From: Bacteroidales bacterium
Lineage (GTDB): Bacteria; Bacteroidota; Bacteroidia; Bacteroidales; UBA932
Length of the DNA: 33,137 nt
NCBI GenBank assembly: GCA_017615445.1
Contig: JAGAAD010000070.1
Coordinates: 1-33,137, forward strand
Reading direction: 5' to 3'
The position numbers and the translations under genes are program-made. The notes beneath the pieces were generated by a model. It was not told the origin of the DNA, made no database searches, and saw only the letters and a program-made list of their open reading frames with translations. Shown one piece after another: positions 24,103 to 32,747 of the stretch. The stretch's first letter is position 1; every line of letters starts with the position of its first letter.

Positions 24103-26220
24103 CTAATAGGTCTTCACGGGTCTCCATTTGTCGGCAGAAACGCGACGGACGAGAACTTCCGGCTTGTAGCGCAGGGAATTCCATCCTCCGACCACATTAT
24201 AGATAAAGAGTACCTTGATGTTGTGAGAGCCTTCTTCAAGGGCGAGTTCACGGTCGTGGCGGGAGTAGCGCTTGACCTCGGATCCGTTGTCGATAACGAG
24301 TTCGCCGTCGATCCACACGCGGTCGGTGTCGGAACTGAAACGGTACACACCCGTCTCGGGTACCTTGAACCATCCCTCTGCCTCGGCTGCATAGAACCGC
24401 AGGGTGTCGGGCATATTCTTGTTGAATTTCTCCAAGGTGCCCAGATCTTTGATCTCGCCAATCGAGACGGTCTTCCAGACGGTGTCGTCGGTGATGTCCG
24501 CAGGCGAAGGGAACCGGCCGTCCGCCCTGCGTGCTTTCAAACCGGCATCATCCGGGATGCCGGCCTTGCGGGGTTCGTGCCTGGTGACATTAATCGTCCG
24601 CACCGGTCCAAGTTTGCCATACGCTGTCACGCAGGCGATTTTCAGCACGGCGCTTTCCGTGAAACTCAACGGCTGCACATATTCCTCCGACTCTGCGGTC
24701 GGTTCGCTGCCGTCCAGGGTGTAGACCATCTTCATCGGCCTGGTGGTCGTGAACTCCACGCTGAGATTGTCGATGAATTCGAGGTTGTCGCACGATCCGC
24801 CCGGCTGCTCGGGCATAGGGATATGGTAAACCACGCCGGCATCGTCGAGCCTCCGGCAGGCGGCATCCATCCTCTCAAGGAAGTCGCCGAAGTCTTTGCG
24901 CTCCAGCGGAGTCCAGGCGATTTCGGCGAGGGCGAAGGCGCGCGGGAACAGCATATACTCGCGCTTGGCTTCGTCGTACATATACTCCGACCAGTTGTTG
25001 CACTGCACTCCGATCACATAGTCTCCCTTGCCCTGGTTAGCAAGTGCAGCGGGCACGGGGTCGTACTTGTAGACCTTCTCCAGAGTGTTGAGGTTGCCTA
25101 TCGTCACGGGTTCGATCTTCGCGTCGCCCTGATAGTGGTCGAAGTACATTCCGGCCCTGCTGGGGGTCATCACGACATTGTGATTGGTTGCAGCGGCCTT
25201 GATGCCTCCCGATTCTCCTCTCCACGACATAACTGCGGCTCCGTCGCTGAGACCTCCTTCGAGAATCTCGTCCCAGCCGATGAGTTTCCGGCCGTATTTG
25301 GCGAGTATCCCTTCCATCCTGCGTATGGCGTAGCTCTGAAGCTTCTCCTCCGCGGAGAACTCGTCGTCGGCCTTCAGACCCTCCGATTGTATGCGGGCCT
25401 GGCAGACGGGGCAGTGTCTCCACTTAGTCTTCTGGCACTCGTCGCCGCCGATATGGATGTACTCGCTCGGGAATAGTTCCACCACCTCTTTAATCACATC
25501 CTCGAGGAACTCGTATGTGTAGTCCTGACCGGCGCAAAGCACTATGTCCGGCGAACCCCAGGTGCAGAAATCGCCGACCTTTTCCTTTGTGCAGCTGAGT
25601 TCGGGATACGCTTCGATGGCTGCGTGGGCGTGGCCCGGCATTTCGATCTCGGGCACGACGGTGATGAAACGTTCGGCTGCATAGGCCACCACATCGCGGA
25701 TTTCGTCCTGAGTGTAGAACCCGCCGTGGACAGTTCCGTCGAACTCGGTGCGCCACGCTCCAACCTCAGTAAGGCGGGGATATTTCTTGATCTCGATACG
25801 CCAGCCCTGATCGTCAGTCAGATGCCAGTGCATCACGTTGATCTTGTACTGCGCGAGGATGTCGATCTGCTTTTTGATATCCTCCACGCTCATAAAATGG
25901 CGGCAAGGGTCGATATGCCAGCCGCGCCAGGCGAAGCGTGGATAGTCCACGATTTTCACGCGCGGGATGCGGCAGCCGTGCCGGAGCTGGGCTATGGTCT
26001 GTTTCGCATAGAACAGGCCGGCCTCGGTCGACGCTTCCACGACTATCACCTGACCGGTAGCGTCGATAGTGTACCCTTCGGCCGGGATGCCAGAATCTTC
26101 AACGATACGGTAGAGCATCCTGTGCGGGAACGCCCACGCCGTGCCTTCCTCCACCTCCATCGAAACGGGGCGGGGGATTACTCCGACCAGAGCGGCAAGA
26201 ATAACTAATAGCGCTCTCAT
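24103..26220 (-). CDS. GH20 beta-N-acetylhexosaminidase with C-terminal PA14-like module
   Basis: A 705-residue, probably secreted enzyme with a short N-terminal hydrophobic segment (2-15) and an N-terminal GH20-associated domain. The TIM barrel starts at about residue 95 (AWRGWHIDPCRHFM). Typical blocks are MHWHLTDDQGWRIEIK, VPEIEMPGHAHAA and the catalytic Asp-Glu pair in HIGGDEC (about 256-262). The C-terminus (about 550-705) has a chitobiase-like segment and a PA14-type carbohydrate-binding fold (FKVPETGVYRFSSDTDRVWI, then ELALEEGSHNIKVLF). It releases terminal GlcNAc or GalNAc by substrate-assisted catalysis. The start overlaps the stop of the GH2-phosphatase gene (ATGA), so the two are coupled. 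Confidence 0.92.
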   Translation of the reverse strand: MRALLVILAALVGVIPRPVSMEVEEGTAWAFPHRMLYRIVEDSGIPAEGYTIDATGQVIVVEASTEAGLFYAKQTIAQLRHGCRIPRVKIVDYPRFAWRGWHIDPCRHFMSVEDIKKQIDILAQYKINVMHWHLTDDQGWRIEIKKYPRLTEVGAWRTEFDGTVHGGFYTQDEIRDVVAYAAERFITVVPEIEMPGHAHAAIEAYPELSCTKEKVGDFCTWGSPDIVLCAGQDYTYEFLEDVIKEVVELFPSEYIHIGGDECQKTKWRHCPVCQARIQSEGLKADDEFSAEEKLQSYAIRRMEGILAKYGRKLIGWDEILEGGLSDGAAVMSWRGESGGIKAAATNHNVVMTPSRAGMYFDHYQGDAKIEPVTIGNLNTLEKVYKYDPVPAALANQGKGDYVIGVQCNNWSEYMYDEAKREYMLFPRAFALAEIAWTPLERKDFGDFLERMDAACRRLDDAGVVYHIPMPEQPGGSCDNLEFIDNLSVEFTTTRPMKMVYTLDGSEPTAESEEYVQPLSFTESAVLKIACVTAYGKLGPVRTINVTRHEPRKAGIPDDAGLKARRADGRFPSPADITDDTVWKTVSIGEIKDLGTLEKFNKNMPDTLRFYAAEAEGWFKVPETGVYRFSSDTDRVWIDGELVIDNGSEVKRYSRHDRELALEEGSHNIKVLFIYNVVGGWNSLRYKPEVLVRRVSADKWRPVKTY

Positions 26221-29200
26221 TTAATCAGGCTCTTGATGATTGCACCGACTTCGGCATTCTCGTGCACTCCTGCCAGGTCTTCAGCGTGAGGGCCGAATGC
26301 GAACAAGGGAACCACGATGCCGTTGTGGCCCTTGGTGGAATAATTGACCCTGATTTCGTGCTTCTCGAGGTCTCCGCGAAGCAGAGTCAGACCGCCGGTG
26401 GCGTGGTCGGCAGTGACCACCACCAGCGTCTGACCGTCCTTCGCGGCCCACTCCAGCACATAGCCGAGTGTGCGGTCGAAGTCGAAAAGCTCTTCGCACA
26501 TATATCCAACCTTGTTGCGGTGTGCCCAGTCGTCGATCTGGGAGCCCTCAATCATCAGGAAGAAGCCCTTCTTGTTGTCCAGCATCTCGATGGCCTTCTT
26601 GGTGCTCTCGAGAAGGACGGGACCGCGCTGGCCCACATCCTGAAGGTCATATTCATCGTAGATTCCGAGGAATTTGTCTCCCTCGGCACCTGCTATGTCT
26701 TCGAGTTTATCTACGAAGGTGTAACCTTTCGCCTGCATTTCTTCAATCAGGTTGCGTCCGTCCGAGCGCTGGTTCCAGAAATGCAGTCCGCCGCCGCTTA
26801 TGAAGTCCACGCCGGAGTTCACATACTGAGCGGTGATGTCTTCCTCAAGCCTGCGTGCGGGGGAGTGGTTGCAGAAATCGGCCGGGGTGGCGTCGTTCAG
26901 GCGGCAGGTCACGGTGATGCCGGTCTTCTTGCCCTTCTTCTGCGCCACTTGCAGCGAGGTCTCCATCACGTTTCCGTCAGGATCCAGTCCTATGTAACCG
27001 TATTTGGTCTTCGTGCCGCCTGCGAGAGCCGCACCGCCTGCGCAAGAATCAGTGATGAGCTTGTCCACCGCGTAGGTGCGGGATGCGCCAAGAACGGGCA
27101 TCTGGTCCATATTGAGCTTTCCTCCGTTCACGACCCAGCCGCAGCTGACCTGTTCGAAGCCCATACCGTCGCCGATCATAAAGATGATGTTCTTCACCTT
27201 TTTGCCCTTGGGCTGGGTGACCGTCACTGTTTCGTAGGTCTCTTCCTTGGAGTATCTGTCGTCCTTGCTGAAATCGTTCACGGCGTAGGCCGAAAGATTG
27301 CGGTCCAGCGAATCGGGAGCAGCCTGGCGGACGGTGGCGTTCCAGCCTTCCATAGTGATGGATGCGGGACCGAAGCCTTCCGGAAGCACGCAGCTGACGG
27401 TCTTTTTCTGACCGGGCTGCAGCGAGAAGAAGTTGTCGGACCACATCGCGGCGGGGATCAACTCGCCGTTCGCATCCTTAGCCTTCAGGATGTTCTGGTA
27501 GGCGATAACGTCCGATTTGTTGCTCAGCGTAACCTTGTATTTGAGGCCTTTCGAGGTGGTCTTCATCTCCACTTCCGTCTCGGGAAGGGCTGCGACGAAC
27601 GAGAGGTCCACATAGTCCTGGATAGGAGTCTGGAACCAGTTGGCTTTCTTCCAGACGTAGGTGTTGTTGCCTTTGCCCACGCAGTAGAAGTTGTCCGCAA
27701 TCGTATGGTCGTGATGGTCGCGGAGTTCGAGGGCCACGAAGCAGGGGCCGTCGATACCGGAGAATACCTTCTGGGGCTCGCGCGGCTTCACGGTGATTTC
27801 CTTCTTCTTTTTGCTGATGAGTTTGCTGTCGGGACCGTAGATCTTCATCACGGCGGTGTACTCGCCTTCGGGCACTGTTTCGTCGACCGCCCACACGGAG
27901 TGGTCACCGTAGTCATAGACAAGCTGCACGGGCTCGCAGGCCTTCTGTGTTCCGTAGTAGCCGGCCGTGGGCACGAGATACCAGTCGAACTGCTGCCAGT
28001 AGAGCGACGGCCAGGCCGAATTCAGCATCCACTGGACGATTCCGGTCGTGCGCGGCACTGCCACACGGAAAGCTTCGTACATCGAGCGTGTGCCGTCGTA
28101 GTCCAGCGCGTGGGCCTTGCGGACGAAGTCCTCGAAACTGACGGGAGCGCCGTAGAAGTTGGTCATAGCCTTTTCCTCTTCGGCTGTGCTGTTCATATCG
28201 GAGGAGCTTGCGGTGCAATGCAGATCCCAGTTGCGGTTAAGCGGCCAGAGGTGATCTTCGCCCACAATCTTCTTAAGCGATTCGGACTGGGGCAGGTTCA
28301 TTCCTATGCCGGTCTCCGTGTTGAAGCCGTAGTTGCCGCCGTGTTCCGTGTCGATGAACCAATAGTCGGGAGCGACATACTCGTAGGGGCCTTCCATCTT
28401 CATTCCGGAAGGACCGCCGAACTTGCTGCTCATACCCTTCGAGGATACCACGTAGGGGCGGTATTCGAGCTGGTTGTACCACTTCATATAGCCCTCTTCC
28501 AGGCGCTCGTTGGGGATGCGGTCGGAGCCCATAGCCCAGCTGATCACGGAAGGATGGTTGCGCATCCAGATAATCTGGTCGTGCAGGTAACGGATCGCGA
28601 GCTCTTCGGTTTCGGGATCGTTGATGCAGCCGGTCTTGCCGACTTCCGGATAACCGCAGTAGCTCTCCCACTCCCACTGGCAGCTCCAGCCCACGATGGC
28701 AAGCAGGCCGAGGCTGTCGCACATATCGTAGACCTCTCCGTCTTTGCTCCAGATGTTTTCGAAGCGCACGGAGTTGAGGTTCATATTGCGGACGAGCTCA
28801 AGCTGCTTAAGGGTGCGCTCGCGGGTGTCCTGCATAAAGATGTCGTCCGTCCAGCCGGCGGATTTGATGAGGACCGGCTTGCCGTTGAGTTTGAACAGAC
28901 GATGGCCGTACTGGTCGATCTCCGAGTCGATGTCGCGGAGTCCGAAACGAACCTTGCGGCTGTCGGAAACGCGAGCGTCCTTCACGAACGACAGGTTCAG
29001 CGTGTAGAGTTCCGGCGTTCCAAGGTCGCAGCTCCACCAGATGCGGGGCTTCACGACGGGCTCGTCGACGGTTATGGTTTTAGTCTCGCCCGGGGCCAAT
29101 GCGACGGGAATTTCAAACTGGCCGCTGTCGTACACTCCGCGGAGCGTTCCTTCAACTGCGGCCTGGTTATGGTTCACGAGGGTTGCTTCGACCTTGATTG

Positions 29201-29810
29201 CGGCTTCCTTCAGATTTTCCGTGTTCACTTCGGGCTTGATGAACACATCCGCAATCCTCACGTCCGGTGTGCTGATGAGCTCCACCTTGCGCCAGATGCC
29301 CATACTCTCGTCCACGGGACGGGGATTCCAGTCCACATAGCCGTTGTTGAGGCTCTTCTCCGGGGCCTTGAACACGCGTACCTTGAGGGTGTTGCGGGTC
29401 TTGGCGATCTTGGTGATGTCGTACTCGCGGATGCAGAACACGCCTATGGTCGTGTCCGCCGAGGCGATCTGCTTACCGTTCACCCAGATGTCCGCGCTGT
29501 AGCTGAGGCCCTCGAAACGCAGGACGTGGTTGAGGCCCTTCTCGGCCTTGAAGGTGGTGGTGAAGATCCACGGCGAGTCGAAGATGCTCTTGTCTATGGA
29601 GAAATAGCGGTCCTGTTCGAGGACGTTCTCTCCGAAGACGCCGGCTTCGTTCAGCGCGCCCGCGACCGTGCACGGGACGACTGCGTCGTAGGTGCGCGAG
29701 TCGCCTTCGCGCTGCATCTTCCAATGGGTGAGATCGGTAGCGCCGAGGCTGCCGCAGCACGCGGACAGCGCCAAGGCCGCGAGCAGAATGATGGTCAGGT
29801 GTTTTTTCAT
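26217..29810 (-). CDS. GH2 glycosidase (exo-beta-glucosaminidase/mannosidase-like) fused to alkaline phosphatase
   Basis: A 1197-residue lipoprotein. The signal peptide ends in the lipobox LSAC (15-18); the residues after Cys18 lack an acidic surface-export signal, so a periplasmic position is likely. Residues about 25-860 form a GH2 enzyme: sugar-binding domain (FEGLSYSADIWVNGKQI), immunoglobulin-like domains and a barrel. Its acid/base region reads GSDRIPN (428-434), as in the GSD type of exo-beta-glucosaminidases, and a Glu at about 499 in TETGIG is the candidate nucleophile. Residues about 866-1197 are a complete alkaline phosphatase: MIGDGMG, nucleophile Ser at about 922 in TDSCAGG, NDATPADF, IEGSQIDDWAH and TADHATGG. 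The frame is continuous across the join. The phosphorylated substrate is unknown. Confidence 0.88.
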   Translation of the reverse strand: MKKHLTIILLAALALSACCGSLGATDLTHWKMQREGDSRTYDAVVPCTVAGALNEAGVFGENVLEQDRYFSIDKSIFDSPWIFTTTFKAEKGLNHVLRFEGLSYSADIWVNGKQIASADTTIGVFCIREYDITKIAKTRNTLKVRVFKAPEKSLNNGYVDWNPRPVDESMGIWRKVELISTPDVRIADVFIKPEVNTENLKEAAIKVEATLVNHNQAAVEGTLRGVYDSGQFEIPVALAPGETKTITVDEPVVKPRIWWSCDLGTPELYTLNLSFVKDARVSDSRKVRFGLRDIDSEIDQYGHRLFKLNGKPVLIKSAGWTDDIFMQDTRERTLKQLELVRNMNLNSVRFENIWSKDGEVYDMCDSLGLLAIVGWSCQWEWESYCGYPEVGKTGCINDPETEELAIRYLHDQIIWMRNHPSVISWAMGSDRIPNERLEEGYMKWYNQLEYRPYVVSSKGMSSKFGGPSGMKMEGPYEYVAPDYWFIDTEHGGNYGFNTETGIGMNLPQSESLKKIVGEDHLWPLNRNWDLHCTASSSDMNSTAEEEKAMTNFYGAPVSFEDFVRKAHALDYDGTRSMYEAFRVAVPRTTGIVQWMLNSAWPSLYWQQFDWYLVPTAGYYGTQKACEPVQLVYDYGDHSVWAVDETVPEGEYTAVMKIYGPDSKLISKKKKEITVKPREPQKVFSGIDGPCFVALELRDHHDHTIADNFYCVGKGNNTYVWKKANWFQTPIQDYVDLSFVAALPETEVEMKTTSKGLKYKVTLSNKSDVIAYQNILKAKDANGELIPAAMWSDNFFSLQPGQKKTVSCVLPEGFGPASITMEGWNATVRQAAPDSLDRNLSAYAVNDFSKDDRYSKEETYETVTVTQPKGKKVKNIIFMIGDGMGFEQVSCGWVVNGGKLNMDQMPVLGASRTYAVDKLITDSCAGGAALAGGTKTKYGYIGLDPDGNVMETSLQVAQKKGKKTGITVTCRLNDATPADFCNHSPARRLEEDITAQYVNSGVDFISGGGLHFWNQRSDGRNLIEEMQAKGYTFVDKLEDIAGAEGDKFLGIYDEYDLQDVGQRGPVLLESTKKAIEMLDNKKGFFLMIEGSQIDDWAHRNKVGYMCEELFDFDRTLGYVLEWAAKDGQTLVVVTADHATGGLTLLRGDLEKHEIRVNYSTKGHNGIVVPLFAFGPHAEDLAGVHENAEVGAIIKSLIK

Positions 29811-29812
29811 AA

Positions 29813-30634
29813 CTAAAGAAGTGATGCGCCTAGCACGGGGATGTCTCCCTCGGGCATTGCGTTTATCGTCAGTTTGTCCAGGAATCTGGGATAGGGGAAC
29901 ATTTCTTTCATCGTACGGAGAGTGGCTTCCTTGAAGAGAGGGAAGGAGTGCGCAACTCCGCCGCCGAACACTATGTCGCTCGGGTCGTAGGCGAAAAGGA
30001 CCAGAGTCAGGAGGCGCCCCAGGTGCACACCGAATTCATCCATCAGCTTGAGGGCCTCAGGGTCTCCTGCGAATGCCTTGTCGCCGACTTCTTTCGGGTC
30101 CAGGCCTTTGGAGCAGAAGAACTGCTTGGAGCAGAAGTTTTCGAGTATTCCTCCTTCGTAGGGGACTGAGCATAGTTCGCCGGCCCCGCAGTTTACGCCG
30201 TTAAAGATCTTGCCGTCGATTATAACGCCGATTCCGGTTCCGGTTCCGAGAGTGACGCCTACTATCACCTTCGCCGGCTTGCCGAGTTTCGCCGCGGCGC
30301 CCATCACGAAGCAGTTCGCGTCGTTGTTCACCATAACGGGAATTCCGAAGGTCTTCTCCAGACGCGCTTTGAGGGGAACGACGGTCCACGAAGGGATGTT
30401 CGTGGCGTCGTAGACTATGCCCTTTTCAGCGTCCACGAGAGTGGGGACTCCGACTCCGATCTTGGTCACCTCCGGGGTGATGATCTGACGGATCGCATCT
30501 TCAAGATGTACTAGTGTTTCTTCGAGGTCCGCGCCTTGGCGGAATGAGGGGACCGTGAGCTTTTTGACTATTTCACTTCCCTTTGCGAGGCCTAGGTTGA
30601 TGGTGGTGCCTCCGATATCGATGCCGAGTAGCAT
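29813..30634 (-). CDS. ROK family sugar kinase (zinc-motif-free type)
   Basis: A 273-residue protein with the ASKHA phosphate loop IDIGGTTINLG (5-15), the catalytic segment VNNDANCFVMG and the adenosine-side GTGTGIGV. The CxCGxxGC zinc cluster of classical ROK proteins is absent; the position reads GAGELCSVPYEGG, as in many Bacteroidota ROK kinases. There is no helix-turn-helix, so it is an enzyme and not a repressor. It probably phosphorylates a released hexose or amino sugar. It is the first gene of the operon, 2 nt ahead of the GH2-phosphatase gene, and lies directly behind a promoter/inverted-repeat region. Confidence 0.9.
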   Translation of the reverse strand: MLLGIDIGGTTINLGLAKGSEIVKKLTVPSFRQGADLEETLVHLEDAIRQIITPEVTKIGVGVPTLVDAEKGIVYDATNIPSWTVVPLKARLEKTFGIPVMVNNDANCFVMGAAAKLGKPAKVIVGVTLGTGTGIGVIIDGKIFNGVNCGAGELCSVPYEGGILENFCSKQFFCSKGLDPKEVGDKAFAGDPEALKLMDEFGVHLGRLLTLVLFAYDPSDIVFGGGVAHSFPLFKEATLRTMKEMFPYPRFLDKLTINAMPEGDIPVLGASLL

Positions 30635-30636
30635 TG

Positions 30637-30661
30637 TTGTGGTTTATTGGTTACACCACAA
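30637..30661. promoter_or_regulatory. Candidate operator: perfect inverted repeat ahead of the ROK gene
   Basis: TTGTGGT (30637-30643) and ACCACAA (30655-30661) are exact reverse complements with an 11-bp centre. The right arm overlaps the -7 element at 30659-30666, and the whole repeat lies between promoter and start codon. A regulator bound here would block initiation. The XylR-type regulator encoded 71 bp upstream is the natural candidate (inference). A 5'UTR hairpin is the alternative. Confidence 0.5.
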
Positions 30662-30666
30662 ATATA
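30659..30666 (-). promoter_or_regulatory. Candidate -7 element of the ROK-GH2/phosphatase-GH20 operon
   Basis: The minus strand reads TATATTTG, a perfect TAnnTTTG, 24 bp before the ROK start. A TTG on the minus strand at 30691-30693 lies 24 bp upstream, slightly farther than the usual -33 spacing. Confidence 0.55.
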
Positions 30667-30704
30667 TCAAAAGGCAGTGAATATCCTTTGCAAGTATTGC
30701 GTAT

Positions 30705-31871
30705 TTATACTCCCATTTTGCGCAAGTTTCGCTTTCTGAATTCGGTGGGAGTGCAGCCTTTGATGGCCTGGAAGCGGCGGGAAATGCTTTTAGCGTCAGG
30801 CTCGTCGAGCTGCGCTGCTATTTCGGCCACACTGTCCTTGGTCTCGAGCAGCATACGCGCGAAGCGGTTTATCCTGACCATAGTTATGAGATGGAAGATG
30901 GTCATTCCGGTTTCCTTGAGGAAGCGCTGTTCGAGCAGGCGGCGCGACACGGGGACTACTTCGAGCACGTCGCTGACGCCAATTTTGCGATGGGCATTGG
31001 CACGGATGAACTCAAGGGCGGCGTGGACATAGTTGTCCTTGGTCGCGAAGACGTTCGAGGACGTGCGCGGAATGATGCTGGTGGGTTTCAGGACTATGTC
31101 CTCTCCCTCGAAGCGGTGCTCTTTCACCATTCTTTCCATAAGGGCCGCGACCTGGTAACCTCCAAGTTCTATGTCCACATCGATGCTGGACAGCGTCGGG
31201 CTGGACATAGTGCATAGTATCTCGTCGTTGTCCACTCCGATGATGGCAACTTCTGCGGGGACCTGTGTGCCGTTGACCTTGCAGAGTTCCAGGAATATCG
31301 CGCCCTGGTTGTCGTCGCAGGTCATTACAGCTACCGGTTTGGGAAGAGTGCTGATCCATTTTAGTAGACTGATGTAATCCGTTTGCCAGAAATCTTCCTG
31401 AGGTTCGAGTTCTTTGACGAAGATATTGGTGAAACCGGATTCCTTGAGTTTGCGCGTGAAACCGTCCCTGCGCGCCTCGGACCAGCAAAGCCCTTTATGC
31501 CCCAGAAAAGCGAAGTTCTTGTACCCTCTGGAAATGAACAGTTCCGCGGCCATCGCTCCCGTGCCTTCATAATCCGCCGTGATGTTGGGGATTTCCTTGA
31601 ACAGCCGGACGTTGTCCTGGGCTATCGCCACTATACCGTTCTTGCGGAAAAGGCTGATGTCGTCGTCGGGCTCGAATTGCCCGATAACCGCTTTCATATC
31701 CCATTTCTTCGCCCATTGGACTATGCCTTCCAGGCCGACCTGCCGTTTGTAGGAAGTCGGCATTTTCGCCACCACCCACGGTTCGGAGCTTTCTTTAGCA
31801 TAATTGTGTATGCCCTTCAGCAGGCGGTACGCGAACTGCTCCGTGTAATCGGTAATGAATATAGCTCTCAT
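30705..31871 (-). CDS. XylR-type regulator: LacI-like sugar sensor with AraC DNA-binding domain
   Basis: A 388-residue cytosolic transcription factor. Residues about 1-265 resemble the periplasmic-binding-protein fold of LacI/XylR (RAIFITDYTEQFAYRLLKGI, then EVAIIGVDNDEILCTMSSPTLSSIDVD). The last 110 or so residues carry two helix-turn-helix units of the AraC family, ending in DAKSISRRFQAIKGCTPTEFRK. XylR-type proteins sense a sugar directly and switch on nearby catabolic genes. The gene lies 71 bp upstream of the ROK gene on the same strand and overlaps the stop of the dehydrogenase gene by 4 nt. It probably controls the GH20/GH2-phosphatase/ROK operon (inference). The inducer is unknown. 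Confidence 0.9.
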   Translation of the reverse strand: MRAIFITDYTEQFAYRLLKGIHNYAKESSEPWVVAKMPTSYKRQVGLEGIVQWAKKWDMKAVIGQFEPDDDISLFRKNGIVAIAQDNVRLFKEIPNITADYEGTGAMAAELFISRGYKNFAFLGHKGLCWSEARRDGFTRKLKESGFTNIFVKELEPQEDFWQTDYISLLKWISTLPKPVAVMTCDDNQGAIFLELCKVNGTQVPAEVAIIGVDNDEILCTMSSPTLSSIDVDIELGGYQVAALMERMVKEHRFEGEDIVLKPTSIIPRTSSNVFATKDNYVHAALEFIRANAHRKIGVSDVLEVVPVSRRLLEQRFLKETGMTIFHLITMVRINRFARMLLETKDSVAEIAAQLDEPDAKSISRRFQAIKGCTPTEFRKRNLRKMGV

Positions 31872-32719
31872 TTATTCAATTTGGCGGCGAATTTGACGAG
31901 TTTAGGGGAAGAAAGTATGCGTGAGCAGGCATCCCACCAGCGGGCGGGAAGCACGGCGTGCCAGAAGATCATCGTGCGGGCGAAGGCGCCGGTGAGGTAG
32001 CGGGCGCGGGGACGACGGGCTTTGACCGCCCTGACGATTGCCCGGGTCACCTTCGAGGGCGACGACAGGAAGTTCGAGGAGTATCCGTTATGCAGCACGG
32101 CGGCCTCGCGCATAGCCTCCGCTTCGTAGGCAGTTCCTTTCGAGGACTCCTCGAGGTGTTTCGCGGCGATGATGCCCCAGTCCGTCTTGATTCCGCCCGG
32201 CTCGATTTTCACGACGTCGATACCGAACGGCTTAACCTCCATTCTCAGCGCATCGGACAGCGCCTCCACGGCATACTTTGACACATTGTACCACGCTCCG
32301 AAATACATCGCGACGCGCCCGGCCACCGAACTGACGTTGATGATGCGGCCGAACCCGCGTTCGCGCATCCCGGGCAGCACCTTCCGGCATAGCGACGCGA
32401 GTCCGAACACGTTCACGTCCAGTTGCCTGCGCGCCTCTTCCATAGACACATTCTCTATAGCCCCGAAATAGCCGAAACCCGCATTGTTGATCAAAATATC
32501 AATCTGACCCGCCGCTGCGAGGCATTCGTCGATCGCCGCCTCGTCGCACACGTCCAGCCTCAGCGGCGTCACGCCGAACTCGCGCAGCGGCTCCATCAGC
32601 TCCGTGCGCCTGGCTCCGGCGAACACTGTGTGTCCCGCCTGCGCCAGCGTCCTGGCCACATCAAATCCTATCCCGCTCGACCCTCCGGTCACGAGTATCC
32701 TGTAAGATTTCTTTTTCAT
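31868..32719 (-). CDS. Short-chain dehydrogenase/reductase
   Basis: A 283-residue classical SDR. The nucleotide-binding motif is TGGSSGIG near the N-terminus, followed by ARR at the end of the second strand (an NADP(H)-type hint), INNAGFG, the catalytic serine in NVSSVAG, and YNVSK for the Tyr/Lys pair. I chose the ATG at 32719; an upstream in-frame TTG at 32737 is less likely because it sits on the -7 element. The C-terminal extension is like that of SDRs acting on lipids or steroids, but the substrate cannot be told. The stop overlaps the XylR-type gene start (ATGA). Confidence 0.88.
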   Translation of the reverse strand: MKKKSYRILVTGGSSGIGFDVARTLAQAGHTVFAGARRTELMEPLREFGVTPLRLDVCDEAAIDECLAAAGQIDILINNAGFGYFGAIENVSMEEARRQLDVNVFGLASLCRKVLPGMRERGFGRIINVSSVAGRVAMYFGAWYNVSKYAVEALSDALRMEVKPFGIDVVKIEPGGIKTDWGIIAAKHLEESSKGTAYEAEAMREAAVLHNGYSSNFLSSPSKVTRAIVRAVKARRPRARYLTGAFARTMIFWHAVLPARWWDACSRILSSPKLVKFAAKLNK

Positions 32720-32734
32720 ACCGTGCAATTTATG

Positions 32735-32742
32735 CAAAGATA
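32735..32742 (-). promoter_or_regulatory. Candidate -7 element for the dehydrogenase/XylR-type regulator pair
   Basis: The minus strand reads TATCTTTG, a perfect TAnnTTTG, 15 bp upstream of the ATG at 32719. It lies in the 28-bp gap after the LuxR-type gene. No clear -33 TTG is visible at normal spacing. Confidence 0.45.
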
Positions 32743-32747
32743 CGAAA

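Noticed and set aside
26262..29816. 1184-codon open frame antisense to the GH2-phosphatase gene
   Set aside because: It is the mirror of a strongly supported gene in GC-rich DNA. Its translation shows no domain, and similar long antisense frames lie opposite the kinase and AAA+ genes.
32720..32737. TTG start for the short-chain dehydrogenase
   Set aside because: It overlaps the TATCTTTG promoter element; the ATG at 32719 precedes the conserved nucleotide-binding strand at the normal distance.
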